From contig NZ_CP042434.1 of NCBI RefSeq assembly GCF_007971385.1, positions 1,736,001 through 1,800,000 of the forward strand: a DNA stretch of 64,000 bases. Direction: 5' to 3'. This DNA comes from Arachidicoccus ginsenosidivorans (lineage in GTDB: Bacteria > Bacteroidota > Bacteroidia > Chitinophagales > Chitinophagaceae). Each line of letters begins with the position of its first letter. Position 1 is the first letter of the stretch. The notes under the pieces were generated by a model. It worked only from the letters and a program-made list of their open reading frames with translations, was not told where the DNA came from and did no database searches. The position numbers and the translations under genes were made by a program. This document shows, in pieces, positions 8,001 to 18,805 of the stretch.

Positions 8001-10244
8001 TCAGGATTGAACCGCATCGGCAACCAATATCACACTTGACCTTGATGCGTCCACCTTGGGATTATAGCCAATGGTCATTAAAAAATCACCACTTAAAACA
8101 TCATCCCCCTTGAGGGTTGAGGTGGTTCCGGGGTAAAGATTAATTTCCCGAATTCGGTATTTACGATTAGGATCCAATCCTTTCCATTTGATTGGCGTAT
8201 GGCTTCCTGATCCATAGCGTGCATTTACCAGGTAATTAAAGATAACCCCATGCATTTTATCACGATCTACATACATTAAACTGGCTACATCATTTGTCCA
8301 GGGGCTTTGCAAACGATATTGATCCCCATGCCAAATGATATCCTTTATCTTATTATAATTAACTACTGAGGCCTGGCAAAAGTTCAAATCAGGGGCACTC
8401 AAATCATGAACAGGTATATCAAAACCCATTTTGCCCATCATAGCAACATCTACCCGGTACTTCAGTGGCTGTTTTCCCCAGTTGGTTACATGATTGGCAG
8501 TAGCAATAGCTGGATAGAAATAAGAATACTCCCACTGCATATAAATTCGTTCCAGTGGATCCGTATTATCACTAGGCCAAAATTCTGTAAAGTATTGCAA
8601 CGCACCATAATCTACGCGTCCACCACCACCAGAGCACAACATCATCGGTATTTTAGGATATTTAGCTCGGATCCGCTTGAGCACATTATATAACCCCTGC
8701 ACATAATCGATATATAGTCGCCCCTGCTGACTTTCATGCAAAGAATATGCGTTATAAATTACCGCATTACAATCCCACTTTATGTAAGCCAGACCAGGGT
8801 TCTGTGTAAACAATGTGTCCACTATGCGAAATATAAAATCCTGAACAGCAGGATTGGTTAAATCCAGTACCAGTTGATTTCTGAAATAATATTCCGGCCT
8901 TTTTGCTTGCTTAAGGACCCAGTCAGGATGCTGGTGATATAGGTCACTTTTTGGATTCACCATTTCTGGCTCTAACCAAATACCAAATTTAACCCCCATA
9001 TTGGTGGCTTCCTTCACAAGGCTTGCAATCCCATTGGGCAGCTTTTTACGATTCGCCTGCCAATCGCCCAACCCCGCATGGTCATTATTACGCGGATATG
9101 AATTCCCAAACCATCCATCGTCCAGTAAAAACAAGTCTACACCAAGACTTTTTGTGTCTTTTAAAAGAGAACGCAGTTTGTCTTCATTAAAGTCAAAATA
9201 AGTCGACTCCCAGTTATTCAATAAAGTAAGTCTTTGCCCATTGCCATCAAGGATTTTGTTATCTCTGGCCCATCTTTGTAATTGCCTGCTGGCTTGTCCT
9301 TGCCCTCTATCAGAGAAAGTGTACAAAAATTTTGCAGTCGTAAATAAACTATCCTTTGGTAAGTCAAAAGAAGAGGCGTAGTTATTGATGCCAGGAATGA
9401 CCCTTAAATTATTTAGATTATCGAGTTCAAGATCCACCCGAAAATTACCACTCCATTCAAGGGATCCGTAGATAACTTTGCCAGCATCTTCCCTAGCCTT
9501 CTGACCCAGTGCAATCATAAAAACCGGTGGCTGAAACAAATCTGCTCTACTCCCTAATTTGGAGTCTAAGGTTTTTATGCCATGTGTAATCAGGGTCTGC
9601 TCCGGCCTCATTTCTTTAGCCCAATCACCATGATAATGCGTCAACCAAAATTTACTACCTCTCAGATAAAGCCCTGCCGAAGCAAATTTATCCATCCTCA
9701 CAGAGCCTTTTTCCTCATGCATAATGTCGGCCCAGGTTTCCACCACATCTGTTGCAAAATAAGTCTTATAGAATAAATGAACTTCAAATGGATATACTTC
9801 ATCTTTAAGTATAATTTCTGTCAACTTAATGTCTTTATCCATTTGTTTTGTTTGCACACTTACAAACTTTAAATCCAACGACTGATTTCCATCTGCATGT
9901 CTGACAGAAATGGCTGGTTCAAAAAGATTTTGACTTCCTGAAGCGGGGTAAACAACATCTGATACTTCTGAATAGTCCGTTCCCTGACGATATTGACCAA
10001 TAATCTGATTATATTCTTTATTTTCAGGTAATTTGCTGCCCAGATATACCATATGCAGGCGGTTGTCTTTACCTACTTCAAATACGGTCGCACTGTGTGC
10101 TGTCTCGATGGGAATCAATTGAACACTCTCTGTTCTGTTTTTCCCATTATCGCCATTTTGCGCAAAAGACACCTTTACGCTGACAACAGAAAGCAGCATG
10201 CATAACACAGGCAAAAAGTGAAAATGGATTTTTTTATTCATCAT
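8001..10244 (-). CDS. GH36 alpha-galactosidase
   Basis: The 747-residue protein has a signal peptide ending near SFAQ, an N-terminal beta-sandwich (about 40-340) and a (beta/alpha)8 barrel. The family motifs are in order: FLLDDGWFG, IWLEPEMVNP, YIKWDCN with catalytic nucleophile Asp-491, CSGGGGR, and FWPSDNTDP with acid/base Asp-559. A C-terminal beta domain follows. The length is typical of bacterial GH36 enzymes. It hydrolyses terminal alpha-1,6-galactose from raffinose-type sugars or galactomannan side chains by a retaining mechanism, most likely in the periplasm. It sits between GH97 (65 bp upstream) and the AraC gene (60 bp downstream) on the same strand. There are no internal defects. 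Confidence 0.95.
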   Translation of the reverse strand: MMNKKIHFHFLPVLCMLLSVVSVKVSFAQNGDNGKNRTESVQLIPIETAHSATVFEVGKDNRLHMVYLGSKLPENKEYNQIIGQYRQGTDYSEVSDVVYPASGSQNLFEPAISVRHADGNQSLDLKFVSVQTKQMDKDIKLTEIILKDEVYPFEVHLFYKTYFATDVVETWADIMHEEKGSVRMDKFASAGLYLRGSKFWLTHYHGDWAKEMRPEQTLITHGIKTLDSKLGSRADLFQPPVFMIALGQKAREDAGKVIYGSLEWSGNFRVDLELDNLNNLRVIPGINNYASSFDLPKDSLFTTAKFLYTFSDRGQGQASRQLQRWARDNKILDGNGQRLTLLNNWESTYFDFNEDKLRSLLKDTKSLGVDLFLLDDGWFGNSYPRNNDHAGLGDWQANRKKLPNGIASLVKEATNMGVKFGIWLEPEMVNPKSDLYHQHPDWVLKQAKRPEYYFRNQLVLDLTNPAVQDFIFRIVDTLFTQNPGLAYIKWDCNAVIYNAYSLHESQQGRLYIDYVQGLYNVLKRIRAKYPKIPMMLCSGGGGRVDYGALQYFTEFWPSDNTDPLERIYMQWEYSYFYPAIATANHVTNWGKQPLKYRVDVAMMGKMGFDIPVHDLSAPDLNFCQASVVNYNKIKDIIWHGDQYRLQSPWTNDVASLMYVDRDKMHGVIFNYLVNARYGSGSHTPIKWKGLDPNRKYRIREINLYPGTTSTLKGDDVLSGDFLMTIGYNPKVDASRSSVILVADAVQS

Positions 10245-10309
10245 ATATTTTTTAATTAGCTATTACAGCGTCTGGTTATACATTAATATTAAAATACTAA
10301 AAATATATT

Positions 10310-12415
10310 TTAGTTTGAGGGAACAATAATTATGGCAGTACCACCGCCTGATGCCAGATGGATTTTGTATTTTGTGCTCCTACTCACTTCCATCTTTTGC
10401 ACCACATAGTCTGTCGCATCCTGATTGGCATTTGGCCCATCTTTTAAAATCGTCGCAACAAATTTTTTCCCTTTAGGCAAAAAGGAAAGATCTATTAGCA
10501 AATCCCGTGGATCCCAATTCGTCATAGCTCCAACAAACCAACGATTTCCCGAACGCTTGGCAAGCGCTGCAAAATTGCCCAGTGACCCTGCCAATACTTT
10601 GGTATCATCAAATGTTGTGGGTACAGCTGCAAGAAATTTCAGTACTTCACCCGACTTTTCATAAGCGCTGGGCGCATCGCATAACATGGCCAGCGGCTGG
10701 TCAAAGATCACATACATAGCAAGTTCATGACACCTGGTACCCATAGCGGAGGGCAGACCTGCACCTATGGGTTTGAAAGCCGATTTAGTCTTGTTGCGCA
10801 ATGCACCAGGTGTATAGTCCATTGAGCCTGCAAGCATCCTAATAAAAGGTATCGTCAAATGATGGTTAGGGTTAGCTGTTGTATCCCATTTATCACACTC
10901 AGCTCCCCGGACAGCTTCATAATTAACGATATTTGGATAGGTACGCTCCAGTCCAGACGGTTTGGTACAACCATGGAAATCAATCAGCAGGTGGCGCTTA
11001 GCTGCCTCTGCTGCTATTTGCTCCATCCACTTAGCGGCTACCTGATCATCTCTGTCAAAAAAATCAACTTTTAATCCAGCAATACCCAGACCAGCCAAAT
11101 AATCCAGATTACCAGGAAGGTCTTTAAGCAAGGAACTGGCAACACACCAAAGAAATACACCCACATGCTTTGATGTTGCCCTGTTGATGACTTCTTTAAT
11201 ATCTATTTTAGGATTTGGCCGCTTAACATCATAAACATTTGACCAACCAGCATCAATCATCAAATACTCCAATCCATTTTTTGCCGCAAAATCAACATAA
11301 TAATTATATAAAGCTGTATTGCGGTTATTCATACCTGAAGGCAGCTCTACTCCGGGAAGTATTGCATCATGCCACCATTCCCAGGTAGCTTTGCCCGGTT
11401 TAATCCACCTAGTGTCTTTCAATTTATCTGAATCCGCTAATAAATAAATTAGTTTATTGGTCAAAAGGCTGCCATCATTATTTGTGGCAATCAAAACGCG
11501 CCACGGAAAGGCATGCTTTCCTGGTGTTTTCGCTATATAGTTTTCCCTTTCTTTTACGACGGATACAAAATCTCCCCAGCTTCCCATAACCGTCTTTTTA
11601 GGATAAGCCGCCCAATATCCACAAAGCAGATTGCCTTTTCTGCGTAAATACATTCCTGGATAAGACCTAACATTTGACTCCGTAATTATTATTCTGCAAG
11701 ATGGTTGCTTTAGCGTGAATAATGCCGGTGTAATTGCACGCATGCTATCCGGAATGTCTCCAATGGAAGGATAGGTATGATAGGGTAATTCCCAGGCTGT
11801 CAGATTATCAGTCATTGCAATGTCCGCAGATGCATCTCCAGCCAATTGAAAGTCTGTTTTTTCTCCCAATACTTTAAGTGAATCAGTAAAATCTGTTTTA
11901 AATCGATAGGCAACTCCTTGATTATAAGCCCGAAATACAAGACTGTAATTTTCAGTAAAATCAATGGTCAATTCATTATATTGATCAGCAATTTGATCAA
12001 AATCCCCGTACACAGGGTAGACCGTATTGGCGACCTTTTTATAATTACTTTTAATTACCTGTGCATTCTTACCTAAAACGCTTTGTGTACTTCCTGTTGA
12101 TAATGCCAAGCTAATACCAGGAGAGCTGAGCACCTTAGTCCCTTTATAGAAAAGCTGATAAGTCACATTCTTATTAATATTAATTAAGAGACGATAATTC
12201 TTATCAGGAGACAGAAGTTTAAATTGTTTGGCAACTGGAGCTTGTATTATTTGTGCGGGGTGAGGAGCGGAATGCATAATTAATCTAGCCTTCGATTGAA
12301 ACGAAAAGATTAAAACACCCCCTATTAAGCAAAGCGTTTTCCCTAAAGAACTGGATAGCTCAAGTACAGCCAATACCTTTCTGCTTTTGCCAAATTGACG
12401 AATTAAATGCTTCAT
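10310..12415 (-). CDS. GH97 glycoside hydrolase, probable retaining alpha-galactosidase
   Basis: The product has 701 residues with an N-terminal membrane/signal segment (residues ~25-45), the GH97 N-terminal beta-sandwich (SPDKNYRLL, GVAYRFKTDF), a catalytic barrel (WEWWHDA, EYLMIDAGWS, FLWCVASS, KVDFFDRDDQ, LIDFHGCTKP, NYEAVRGAE) and a C-terminal beta domain. GH97 contains inverting alpha-glucosidases such as SusB and retaining alpha-galactosidases. The Asp in KVDFFDRDDQ (Asp-451) matches the nucleophile position of the retaining group, and the neighbourhood (GH36, GalM) favours alpha-galactosidase. Substrate specificity is inferred. It is 32 bp downstream of the epimerase gene, in the same operon. 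Confidence 0.9.
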   Translation of the reverse strand: MKHLIRQFGKSRKVLAVLELSSSLGKTLCLIGGVLIFSFQSKARLIMHSAPHPAQIIQAPVAKQFKLLSPDKNYRLLININKNVTYQLFYKGTKVLSSPGISLALSTGSTQSVLGKNAQVIKSNYKKVANTVYPVYGDFDQIADQYNELTIDFTENYSLVFRAYNQGVAYRFKTDFTDSLKVLGEKTDFQLAGDASADIAMTDNLTAWELPYHTYPSIGDIPDSMRAITPALFTLKQPSCRIIITESNVRSYPGMYLRRKGNLLCGYWAAYPKKTVMGSWGDFVSVVKERENYIAKTPGKHAFPWRVLIATNNDGSLLTNKLIYLLADSDKLKDTRWIKPGKATWEWWHDAILPGVELPSGMNNRNTALYNYYVDFAAKNGLEYLMIDAGWSNVYDVKRPNPKIDIKEVINRATSKHVGVFLWCVASSLLKDLPGNLDYLAGLGIAGLKVDFFDRDDQVAAKWMEQIAAEAAKRHLLIDFHGCTKPSGLERTYPNIVNYEAVRGAECDKWDTTANPNHHLTIPFIRMLAGSMDYTPGALRNKTKSAFKPIGAGLPSAMGTRCHELAMYVIFDQPLAMLCDAPSAYEKSGEVLKFLAAVPTTFDDTKVLAGSLGNFAALAKRSGNRWFVGAMTNWDPRDLLIDLSFLPKGKKFVATILKDGPNANQDATDYVVQKMEVSRSTKYKIHLASGGGTAIIIVPSN

Positions 12416-12447
12416 AATTACCGAATCTCAATAATCCCTTTTAAGTG

Positions 12448-13605
12448 TTAATTTGATTTACTTTCCACAGAAAATTTAAAAATTATAAATTCCTTGTATG
12501 GTTTATCTTTTTCAATAATCGCTGGAGGAAAACCCATTTGATTTGGACTGTCTGGATAATATTGGCACTCAAGGGCTACACCATCAAAACCTTTATAGCA
12601 CCGACCAATATAACCCGGCAATTCACTTGTAAGACCGTCACCTGTATAAACCAGTAAACCAGGATAACTTGTCTCCACTTCCAATTGCCTGCCACTTTCG
12701 TCACATATTAACCTGCACGCCAGCGGCTTATCTTCAGCCTTTAATTCAAAACAACAATTAATCCCTTCAAAATGTCGAAATATCTCTGGTTGTATAAATT
12801 CTTTATGAGCCTGCCACGAATCCTTCCTACTTTCAGCCATAAATGCAGGTCTTACTGCGTCTTTTCTCCCCTTGCACTGGTTAAAAATAAGTCCAGACAC
12901 CTCCTCGTGCTCCACGGGGATCCTCCTGCCGGTCGGGATAAAATCATCAGAGACCTCCAATGCCTTCCGTGCATTTATTTCTAAGTGGTGCCCCAGGCAA
13001 TTCATAGAAGGATCAATTCCCATCATCCTGCCTGAAAGGTTAAAATAGCTGTGGTTGGTTAGATTAAGAATACCTTTTTGATCCGATCTTGCCTCATAAT
13101 GAATTGCCAACTTATCACTTTGCTCCGCCCAACAGTATGTTATTTTCAATTGAAGGTTTCCTGGAAAACCACCATTGCCATGCCTATCTTCCAGGCTAAA
13201 TATCACTTGACAACCTGGTTCACTTAAATGCGTATTCTCTGAGATTTCTGTAACCCCGAACACGCGGTGATCAAAACCTGACCCCCCACTATGATTACTA
13301 TTTTTCCCTTCATTGGCTTCCAATGTCCAAATTTGATCATCCAACTTGAACCTGGCATCTGCGATTCTATTGGCAAATCTTCCAATAGTAGCACCCATAT
13401 ATTGCTTATCCTGCAAATAAGCCGTCAATGTATCAAAACCTAATACGACATCTTCAATACATCCCATTTTATCAGGCACTTTTATCCTGACAATCCTGGC
13501 CCCATAATTGGTCAATTGAACGATGCTGCCGGCGGCATTTTTAAGCGTATATAGATAAATATCATTTCCTAACAGCGTACCCCACCGTTCTTTTATTATT
13601 TCCAT
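12448..13605 (-). CDS. galM: Aldose 1-epimerase (galactose mutarotase)
   Basis: This 385-residue protein fits the GalM family: TNYGARIVRIKVPDK, MGATIGRFANRIADARF with the conserved Asn-Arg, the HSGGSGFDHRVF substrate-binding segment, TNHSYFNLSG with the conserved His, and YTGDGL near the C-terminus. It interconverts the alpha and beta anomers of galactose or glucose, so that sugar released by the neighbouring galactosidases can enter the Leloir pathway. I see no clear signal peptide, so it is probably cytoplasmic. It starts 5 bp after the SusD stop codon, which implies co-transcription. No frame problems are visible. Confidence 0.93.
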   Translation of the reverse strand: MEIIKERWGTLLGNDIYLYTLKNAAGSIVQLTNYGARIVRIKVPDKMGCIEDVVLGFDTLTAYLQDKQYMGATIGRFANRIADARFKLDDQIWTLEANEGKNSNHSGGSGFDHRVFGVTEISENTHLSEPGCQVIFSLEDRHGNGGFPGNLQLKITYCWAEQSDKLAIHYEARSDQKGILNLTNHSYFNLSGRMMGIDPSMNCLGHHLEINARKALEVSDDFIPTGRRIPVEHEEVSGLIFNQCKGRKDAVRPAFMAESRKDSWQAHKEFIQPEIFRHFEGINCCFELKAEDKPLACRLICDESGRQLEVETSYPGLLVYTGDGLTSELPGYIGRCYKGFDGVALECQYYPDSPNQMGFPPAIIEKDKPYKEFIIFKFSVESKSN

Positions 13606-13610
13606 AAATA

Positions 13611-15167
13611 TTAATGGTTATAGCCAGGATTTTGGTCAGTATCTGGAATATCTGAATTTTGAAGTATTTCTGTTAATGGAATAGGATATAGTTCATTATA
13701 GGTCTGAATGGTACCACTTTCCTTGGCCCACTTGTTTCTTGCTTTGATCAAATCAACAAATTTTCCAGAACGAATCAAATCCATTCTTCTCCAACCCTCA
13801 AAACACAATTCCCGCATTCTTTCATCCAATATCTGCGTCCTGAATTCCTCTTGACTCATCGATGCACTCCAACGGTCTGCATCGGGGAGCGTACCACCGA
13901 AGGCACGTTTGCGAACCTGATCATTGACAATCGCTACAGCATCAGCCGTATTGCCGAGTTCATTCAGACATTCAGCATAGTTCAATAAAATATCCGCATA
14001 TCTCAAGTAAAAAACATCTTTTCCTGAATACCAGAAACTTAATACACCCTGCGTTCTTGGATCTTCATATTTTTTTACGTGTGGATCCAATTCATCTCCG
14101 CCAAATCCTGCTGGAATGGTTGGATGTATACTGTCATGATAGGTGAAATCATACCGTATACTTGCATCCTTTCTGACGTCACCAGTTTCCCAAATCCCCC
14201 CGTCTTTCTTATCGCTATAACAATATTTAGTCGGCACCAATAAATCATAACCTCCAAAATAACAATTGCCATCAATATTTGCGAGCGCCCTTGAACCCAT
14301 CTGCCATTGGATCTGATTATTATCTGGATATACGTTATTAAACTGAAATTCATAAATAGATTCCGTCGAATTGGGTTTGGAAGGATCAAATAAGTCAGCA
14401 AAATTGGCCACCAACTGATATTTATGTGAATCAATTACCTGTTTAAAATAGCCTGCAGCCTTATTGAAATCCCTAAATCCAGAAGAATCAGGTGCATACA
14501 AATAGACCTTACCCAATAAAGATAGGGCCGCATATTTTGTAATATTCTTTTTATCCGCCTGTGTCTCGGGTAAATCCTCTACCGCGGTAGTCAGATCCGT
14601 CGTAATTTGAGTATAAATATCCTTCAGCGGCTGCCTTCCTGTACCCAGTTCATTCAATTTTGCAGCATCAATTATGGGAATGCGACCCCAATACTGCGTC
14701 AGTTCAAACATCATTGCAGCCCTGATAAAGCTCGCCTCACCCAGAAGTTCTTTTCGTTTTCCTCCATTGGAACTGTCTTTGAGGTTTTCCAAGGCAAAAA
14801 CTGCCTGGGCAGCGGCCGATACAATTGGCCAACGTGGATTCCACTGGCCGGTTAAAGCATTGTTGCTTGCGGCTAGATAGCTGCCATATTTATCCAAAGC
14901 AGACTGATCCGGATCAGTCATGACCTGATAAGCACCCTGCTGAGTCTCATCTGTACCCAATTGGAAGACGAACCCACCTCTATCCTTATGAATATCCCGC
15001 CAATTAGTCAATAGACCTGACAACAAAGGCTCGATATTCTCCAGTTTGGAATATACCTGTTGCTGAGTCAATGCTGTTTCTGGTTCCCTGTCTAAGAACT
15101 TATTGCAGGAGATACACCCAAATAACAATGCAATAAATAAACTATATGGTATTATGTTCCGTTTCAT
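13611..15167 (-). CDS. SusD/RagB-family outer-membrane lipoprotein
   Basis: The 518-residue protein has a lipoprotein signal (LFGCISC, lipidated at Cys-18 or Cys-21) followed by NKFLDREPETALT, the usual start of mature SusD proteins. Tetratricopeptide-like helices follow (FIRAAMMFELTQYWGRIPII, KYAALSLLGKVYLYA). The C-terminal part carries LRYADILLNYAECLNELG and FEGWRRMDLIRSGKF, both standard for SusD. It caps the SusC channel and binds the oligosaccharide at the cell surface. It is 25 bp downstream of the SusC gene and 5 bp upstream of galM, as expected for the alpha-galactoside importer. Confidence 0.95.
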   Translation of the reverse strand: MKRNIIPYSLFIALLFGCISCNKFLDREPETALTQQQVYSKLENIEPLLSGLLTNWRDIHKDRGGFVFQLGTDETQQGAYQVMTDPDQSALDKYGSYLAASNNALTGQWNPRWPIVSAAAQAVFALENLKDSSNGGKRKELLGEASFIRAAMMFELTQYWGRIPIIDAAKLNELGTGRQPLKDIYTQITTDLTTAVEDLPETQADKKNITKYAALSLLGKVYLYAPDSSGFRDFNKAAGYFKQVIDSHKYQLVANFADLFDPSKPNSTESIYEFQFNNVYPDNNQIQWQMGSRALANIDGNCYFGGYDLLVPTKYCYSDKKDGGIWETGDVRKDASIRYDFTYHDSIHPTIPAGFGGDELDPHVKKYEDPRTQGVLSFWYSGKDVFYLRYADILLNYAECLNELGNTADAVAIVNDQVRKRAFGGTLPDADRWSASMSQEEFRTQILDERMRELCFEGWRRMDLIRSGKFVDLIKARNKWAKESGTIQTYNELYPIPLTEILQNSDIPDTDQNPGYNH

Positions 15168-15192
15168 GATTACGTGTTTAGAATGAATGGAA

Positions 15193-18100
15193 TTAGAACG
15201 CCAGATTTAATCCGACCACAATGGACTTTGAATTAGGATAGTCATCACCTGTTTCTGGATCAAAACCTTTATCCTTTGTCCAAAGTAGAAGGTTGGTACC
15301 TGAAATATAAAGTCGAAGGTTATCTAAAAAACTGGGTCTTAACTTACTGCTGAAGGTATAGGAAAATGTACAGGTGGCTAATCTGATAAATGAAGCATCC
15401 TGGACACCCAGGTCTACATTTCCATAAGAGTAAACGGACTCCCCATAAGCAACTCTTGGGATCAGGGTATTGGTATTTTCCGGCGTCCAGCGATTTAATA
15501 AATCATCGGATGCAGCACTCATGCCCGTGGATCCAATCAGGCTGTTATACAAATAGCTGATTCGTTTGCCACCTTCAGAATAATTAAAAAATGCATTAAA
15601 CGCCCAGCCTTTATAACTAAGTGTTGTACCAAATCCACCATAATATTTAGGATCCAGTGTCCCTACGACCGTGCGGTCATTATCATCAATGATATTATTA
15701 CCGTCCAGATCCTCTGGAATTATATCACCGGGGTGGATTGTCCGTCCGCCATAATCTACGTTTTTAATCTGATCCATATCAGAGGCTTGCGCGATCTTTT
15801 TAAATTTATATAAATAGATCGAATTTACTGGCTGACCCAAAAACAGATTTCCAGTTGGCTGAATCTCTACGCCTGTGTAACCACCCTTATTGTAAATTGC
15901 ATCCACATCTGCATAAAGTGCGGTAACCTTGTTCTTGGAAGAGGATATGGAGAAATTCACATTCCAGTTTAAACCAGTACCCTTGAGTATGGCATAATCC
16001 AGTGAGAATTCAACTCCCTTATTGGTTAATTCTCCAACATTTGCAACCGTATTGGTAAAGCCAGTTACTGTAGAAAGTGTTTTATTCATCAATAGATTGC
16101 TGTTATTGATCTTAAAATAATCAAAAGAAGCATTCAATCTATTATTCAAATAGCTCATATCTACCCCAAGGTTTAATTGTTTTTGGCGTTCCCATTGCAG
16201 ATCAGGGTTGCCCAAACGACCATCAGATACATAAACAAACTGACCATTTGTCGTAGTTGGCCTGTACAAGCTATACATGGCATAATTGTGGATATTCTGA
16301 TTGCCAGCAATTCCATAACCTGCCTTGATCTTAAATTGATTAACCCAATTAAAATCGTTCATGAAATCCTCCTTAGCCATATCCCAGGCAACGGCAATAG
16401 AGGGGAAAGTCCCCCATTTGTGATCCGGTCCAAATTTAGAAGAACCATCATAACGCACAGTGGCGGTTGCAAAATATTTCTGATCATAATTATAATCAGC
16501 TCTTGCATAGAAGGACATTAATGAAGTGGTAACAAAATCAGAGGCTAAGACTGTCTGGTCTTTAGAATAGGCGCCATTGAGAAATTTATACCCAAAATCA
16601 TCATTGGGGAAGCCATGTGCTTGAATATCATTATAATTACTTGTGTTTTTCTGAATAGACATACCGCCTAGCAGATTCAGCCTGTGGGCACCCATATGCA
16701 AATCATAGGTAGCCGTATTGTCCCACTGAAGGTTCAAGGTTTCACTCTTATAATGTTCAGCACTGCCGTGGTAACTGTTACGTAAGTCTTGACCAGTATG
16801 TGCAGGAACATATTTATATTGCTGCTGGTCCATATTATCAATGGAGAAGGTTGATCTTAGAACCAAATCCTTTACAGGCGTAACAGAAATATAGTTACTG
16901 GAAAGCACACGAGTCAAATATTGTTTATTTAAAATATTCAGACTCAGTAAGGGATTATATTGATCCTGGTTTTTAATATCCGACCATTTAAGGTAGGCAA
17001 GATCTGTTGTATCTATAGCCAAAAGTGGATTTGCGCCAAGTGCAGCACTAAAGACACTACCATCTACTACATTTTCCGTCGTTTTTGAAAAAGTTGTATG
17101 GGTGCCAATCTTTAACCATGATTTTACATTTTGTTCTAAATTAACTCGACCGCTATAACGCTGATAATCTGACTTTTGCATCAATCCATTTTGGTCCGTA
17201 TAATTTAAACTAACCAAATAAGTCCCTTTTTCAGTCCCACCGGAAAAACTGATGGTGTGATTTTGTTTAAAACCAGTTCTTGTTACCCTGTCCAGCCAGT
17301 CATAAGAATCTCCATTCCTGTAAGCAGCTAATTCATAAGCACCAAAGGCAATAGAGCTATCACTTAATAAATAACGATTAATATAATCCTGGCGATCCGC
17401 ATCCGGGTTTTTGTCCATGTAGGCGTTAGCATAAGCATCCACACGTAAATCAAAAATATCATGCCCATTCATTAAATCCAGCTTTTTGCTAAATGAGTCC
17501 CATGCGACCCAACTATCATAAGAGACTTTACCTACACCTCTATGCCCAGATTTTGTGGTCACCAAAACAACACCATTGGCCCCCTAGAGCCATAAATAGC
17601 AGTCGCAGAAGCGTCTTTTAAAACAGTTACACTTTCTATATCATCTGGATTTAGCGTGTTATACCCCCATCGATAATGGTACCATCAACGACAAAAATCG
17701 GGCTCGTCCCATATTGGATCGAATTTATACCACGGATCTGAATGCTTGCACCACTACCTGGTTGAGCACTGGATTTGACATAAACGCCTGGCAATTTGCC
17801 TTGAATCGCCTGATTGATGTCAGTAGTTGGTGTAGCAGCAATTTGATCAGCAGAAATAGTTGCCACCGCTCCGGTCAAATCACTTTTTTTCATAATAGCT
17901 CCAGCTACTACCACAACATCCATCGTACCAGAAACACTAACCAGCGAAACATTTAATTGTTCCAGTCCAGTAACTGGCTTTTCCAATGTTTCAAAGCCAA
18001 CATAAGAGAACACCAAAGTCGCATCATTATTAACTGTAATCTTATAATGTCCCTGGTCGTCAGTTATTGTGCCTTTAGTTGTACCTTTTATCATCACCGA

Positions 18101-18274
18101 AGCGCCATCTATTGGCAGTCCCGAATCTTTATTAGTGACAATTCCTTGAACTGTCATAGCATTCTGTCCATAACCTATTAACGAGCAAAGTAAAATCAGC
18201 GTCATTAAAAAAAAGCCTTTCTGAAATGCAATAATCCGAATCTTGTTTTTACAAGGATTGCTTAGATATTTCAT
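15193..18274 (-). CDS. SusC/RagA-family TonB-dependent receptor, two apparent frameshifts
   Basis: The N-terminal part (from 18274) has a signal peptide (LCSLIGYGQ), a carboxypeptidase-regulatory-like domain (VQGIVTNKDSGLPIDGASV ... FSYVGFE) and the plug (TTDINQAIQGKLPGVYV, IQIRGINSI, FVVDGTIIDGG). It breaks at the five-C run 17664-17668, then again at the five-C run 17580-17584. One extra G on the coding strand at each site restores YNTLNPDDIES ... LKDASATAIYGSRGANGVV and leads into TTKSGHRG and the beta-barrel. The corrected product has 1027 residues, ending in GLNLAF as SusC barrels do. It transports oligosaccharides across the outer membrane with the SusD protein encoded 25 bp downstream. 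It heads the alpha-galactoside operon. Confidence 0.9.
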
Positions 18275-18805
18275 GATATAATCTATAAGTGAAGGAATAA
18301 ATAATCAGCCTGCCCCTATCCACAAATAGAGGCATCATATAATTAATCGCTTTTTAGGAATGTTTGACAAAACTACCTCCTTCAATTAAACAATAAAATG
18401 GATATTTCAATAAAAAGGATGGATATTTTGCTTATTTAGAAAATCCGCATCAAACCAAATCAAAATTGTGGCCCGGTTGAGTTTTCAAATTATTATAAAA
18501 CCTGTCCTAGGCATAAAGCCCTCAATTGTTGGTTTTCTTTAAGTATTTAAATATGATATTACTTCGTTATAACTAGCGCCTATTATTCACAAGCAAATTG
18601 ACTTAGAAGTCACTGGCAGCAATTATTTAGAAAAATCATCTTTTCACATTCAGCCTTGCAGTCTCTAAGAACATAAATTGCGCATTATTGGTAAAAAAGC
18701 AATAGCATTTAAACATGATGCATCATAAACTTTCATTTTCATACCAAATAATACCCCATCTTTGAACAAATAAATGTAAATTTATAAAGCATAAACAAGG
18801 ACAAT
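18275..18805. other. Divergent intergenic region (PUL and AraC promoters expected)
   Basis: This 531-bp AT-rich stretch separates the SusC start (minus strand) from an AraC start (plus strand). I see no reading frame, RNA gene or terminator in it. By position it must hold the promoter of the alpha-galactoside operon and of the AraC gene. No perfect TAnnTTTG element stood out. CATCTTTG near 18760 is the closest on the plus strand. Confidence 0.5.

Noticed and set aside
15193-18274. SusC as a pseudogene (two frame breaks)
   Set aside because: Both breaks are in G5 runs and both are cured by one G; the rest of the barrel and the whole downstream operon are intact.
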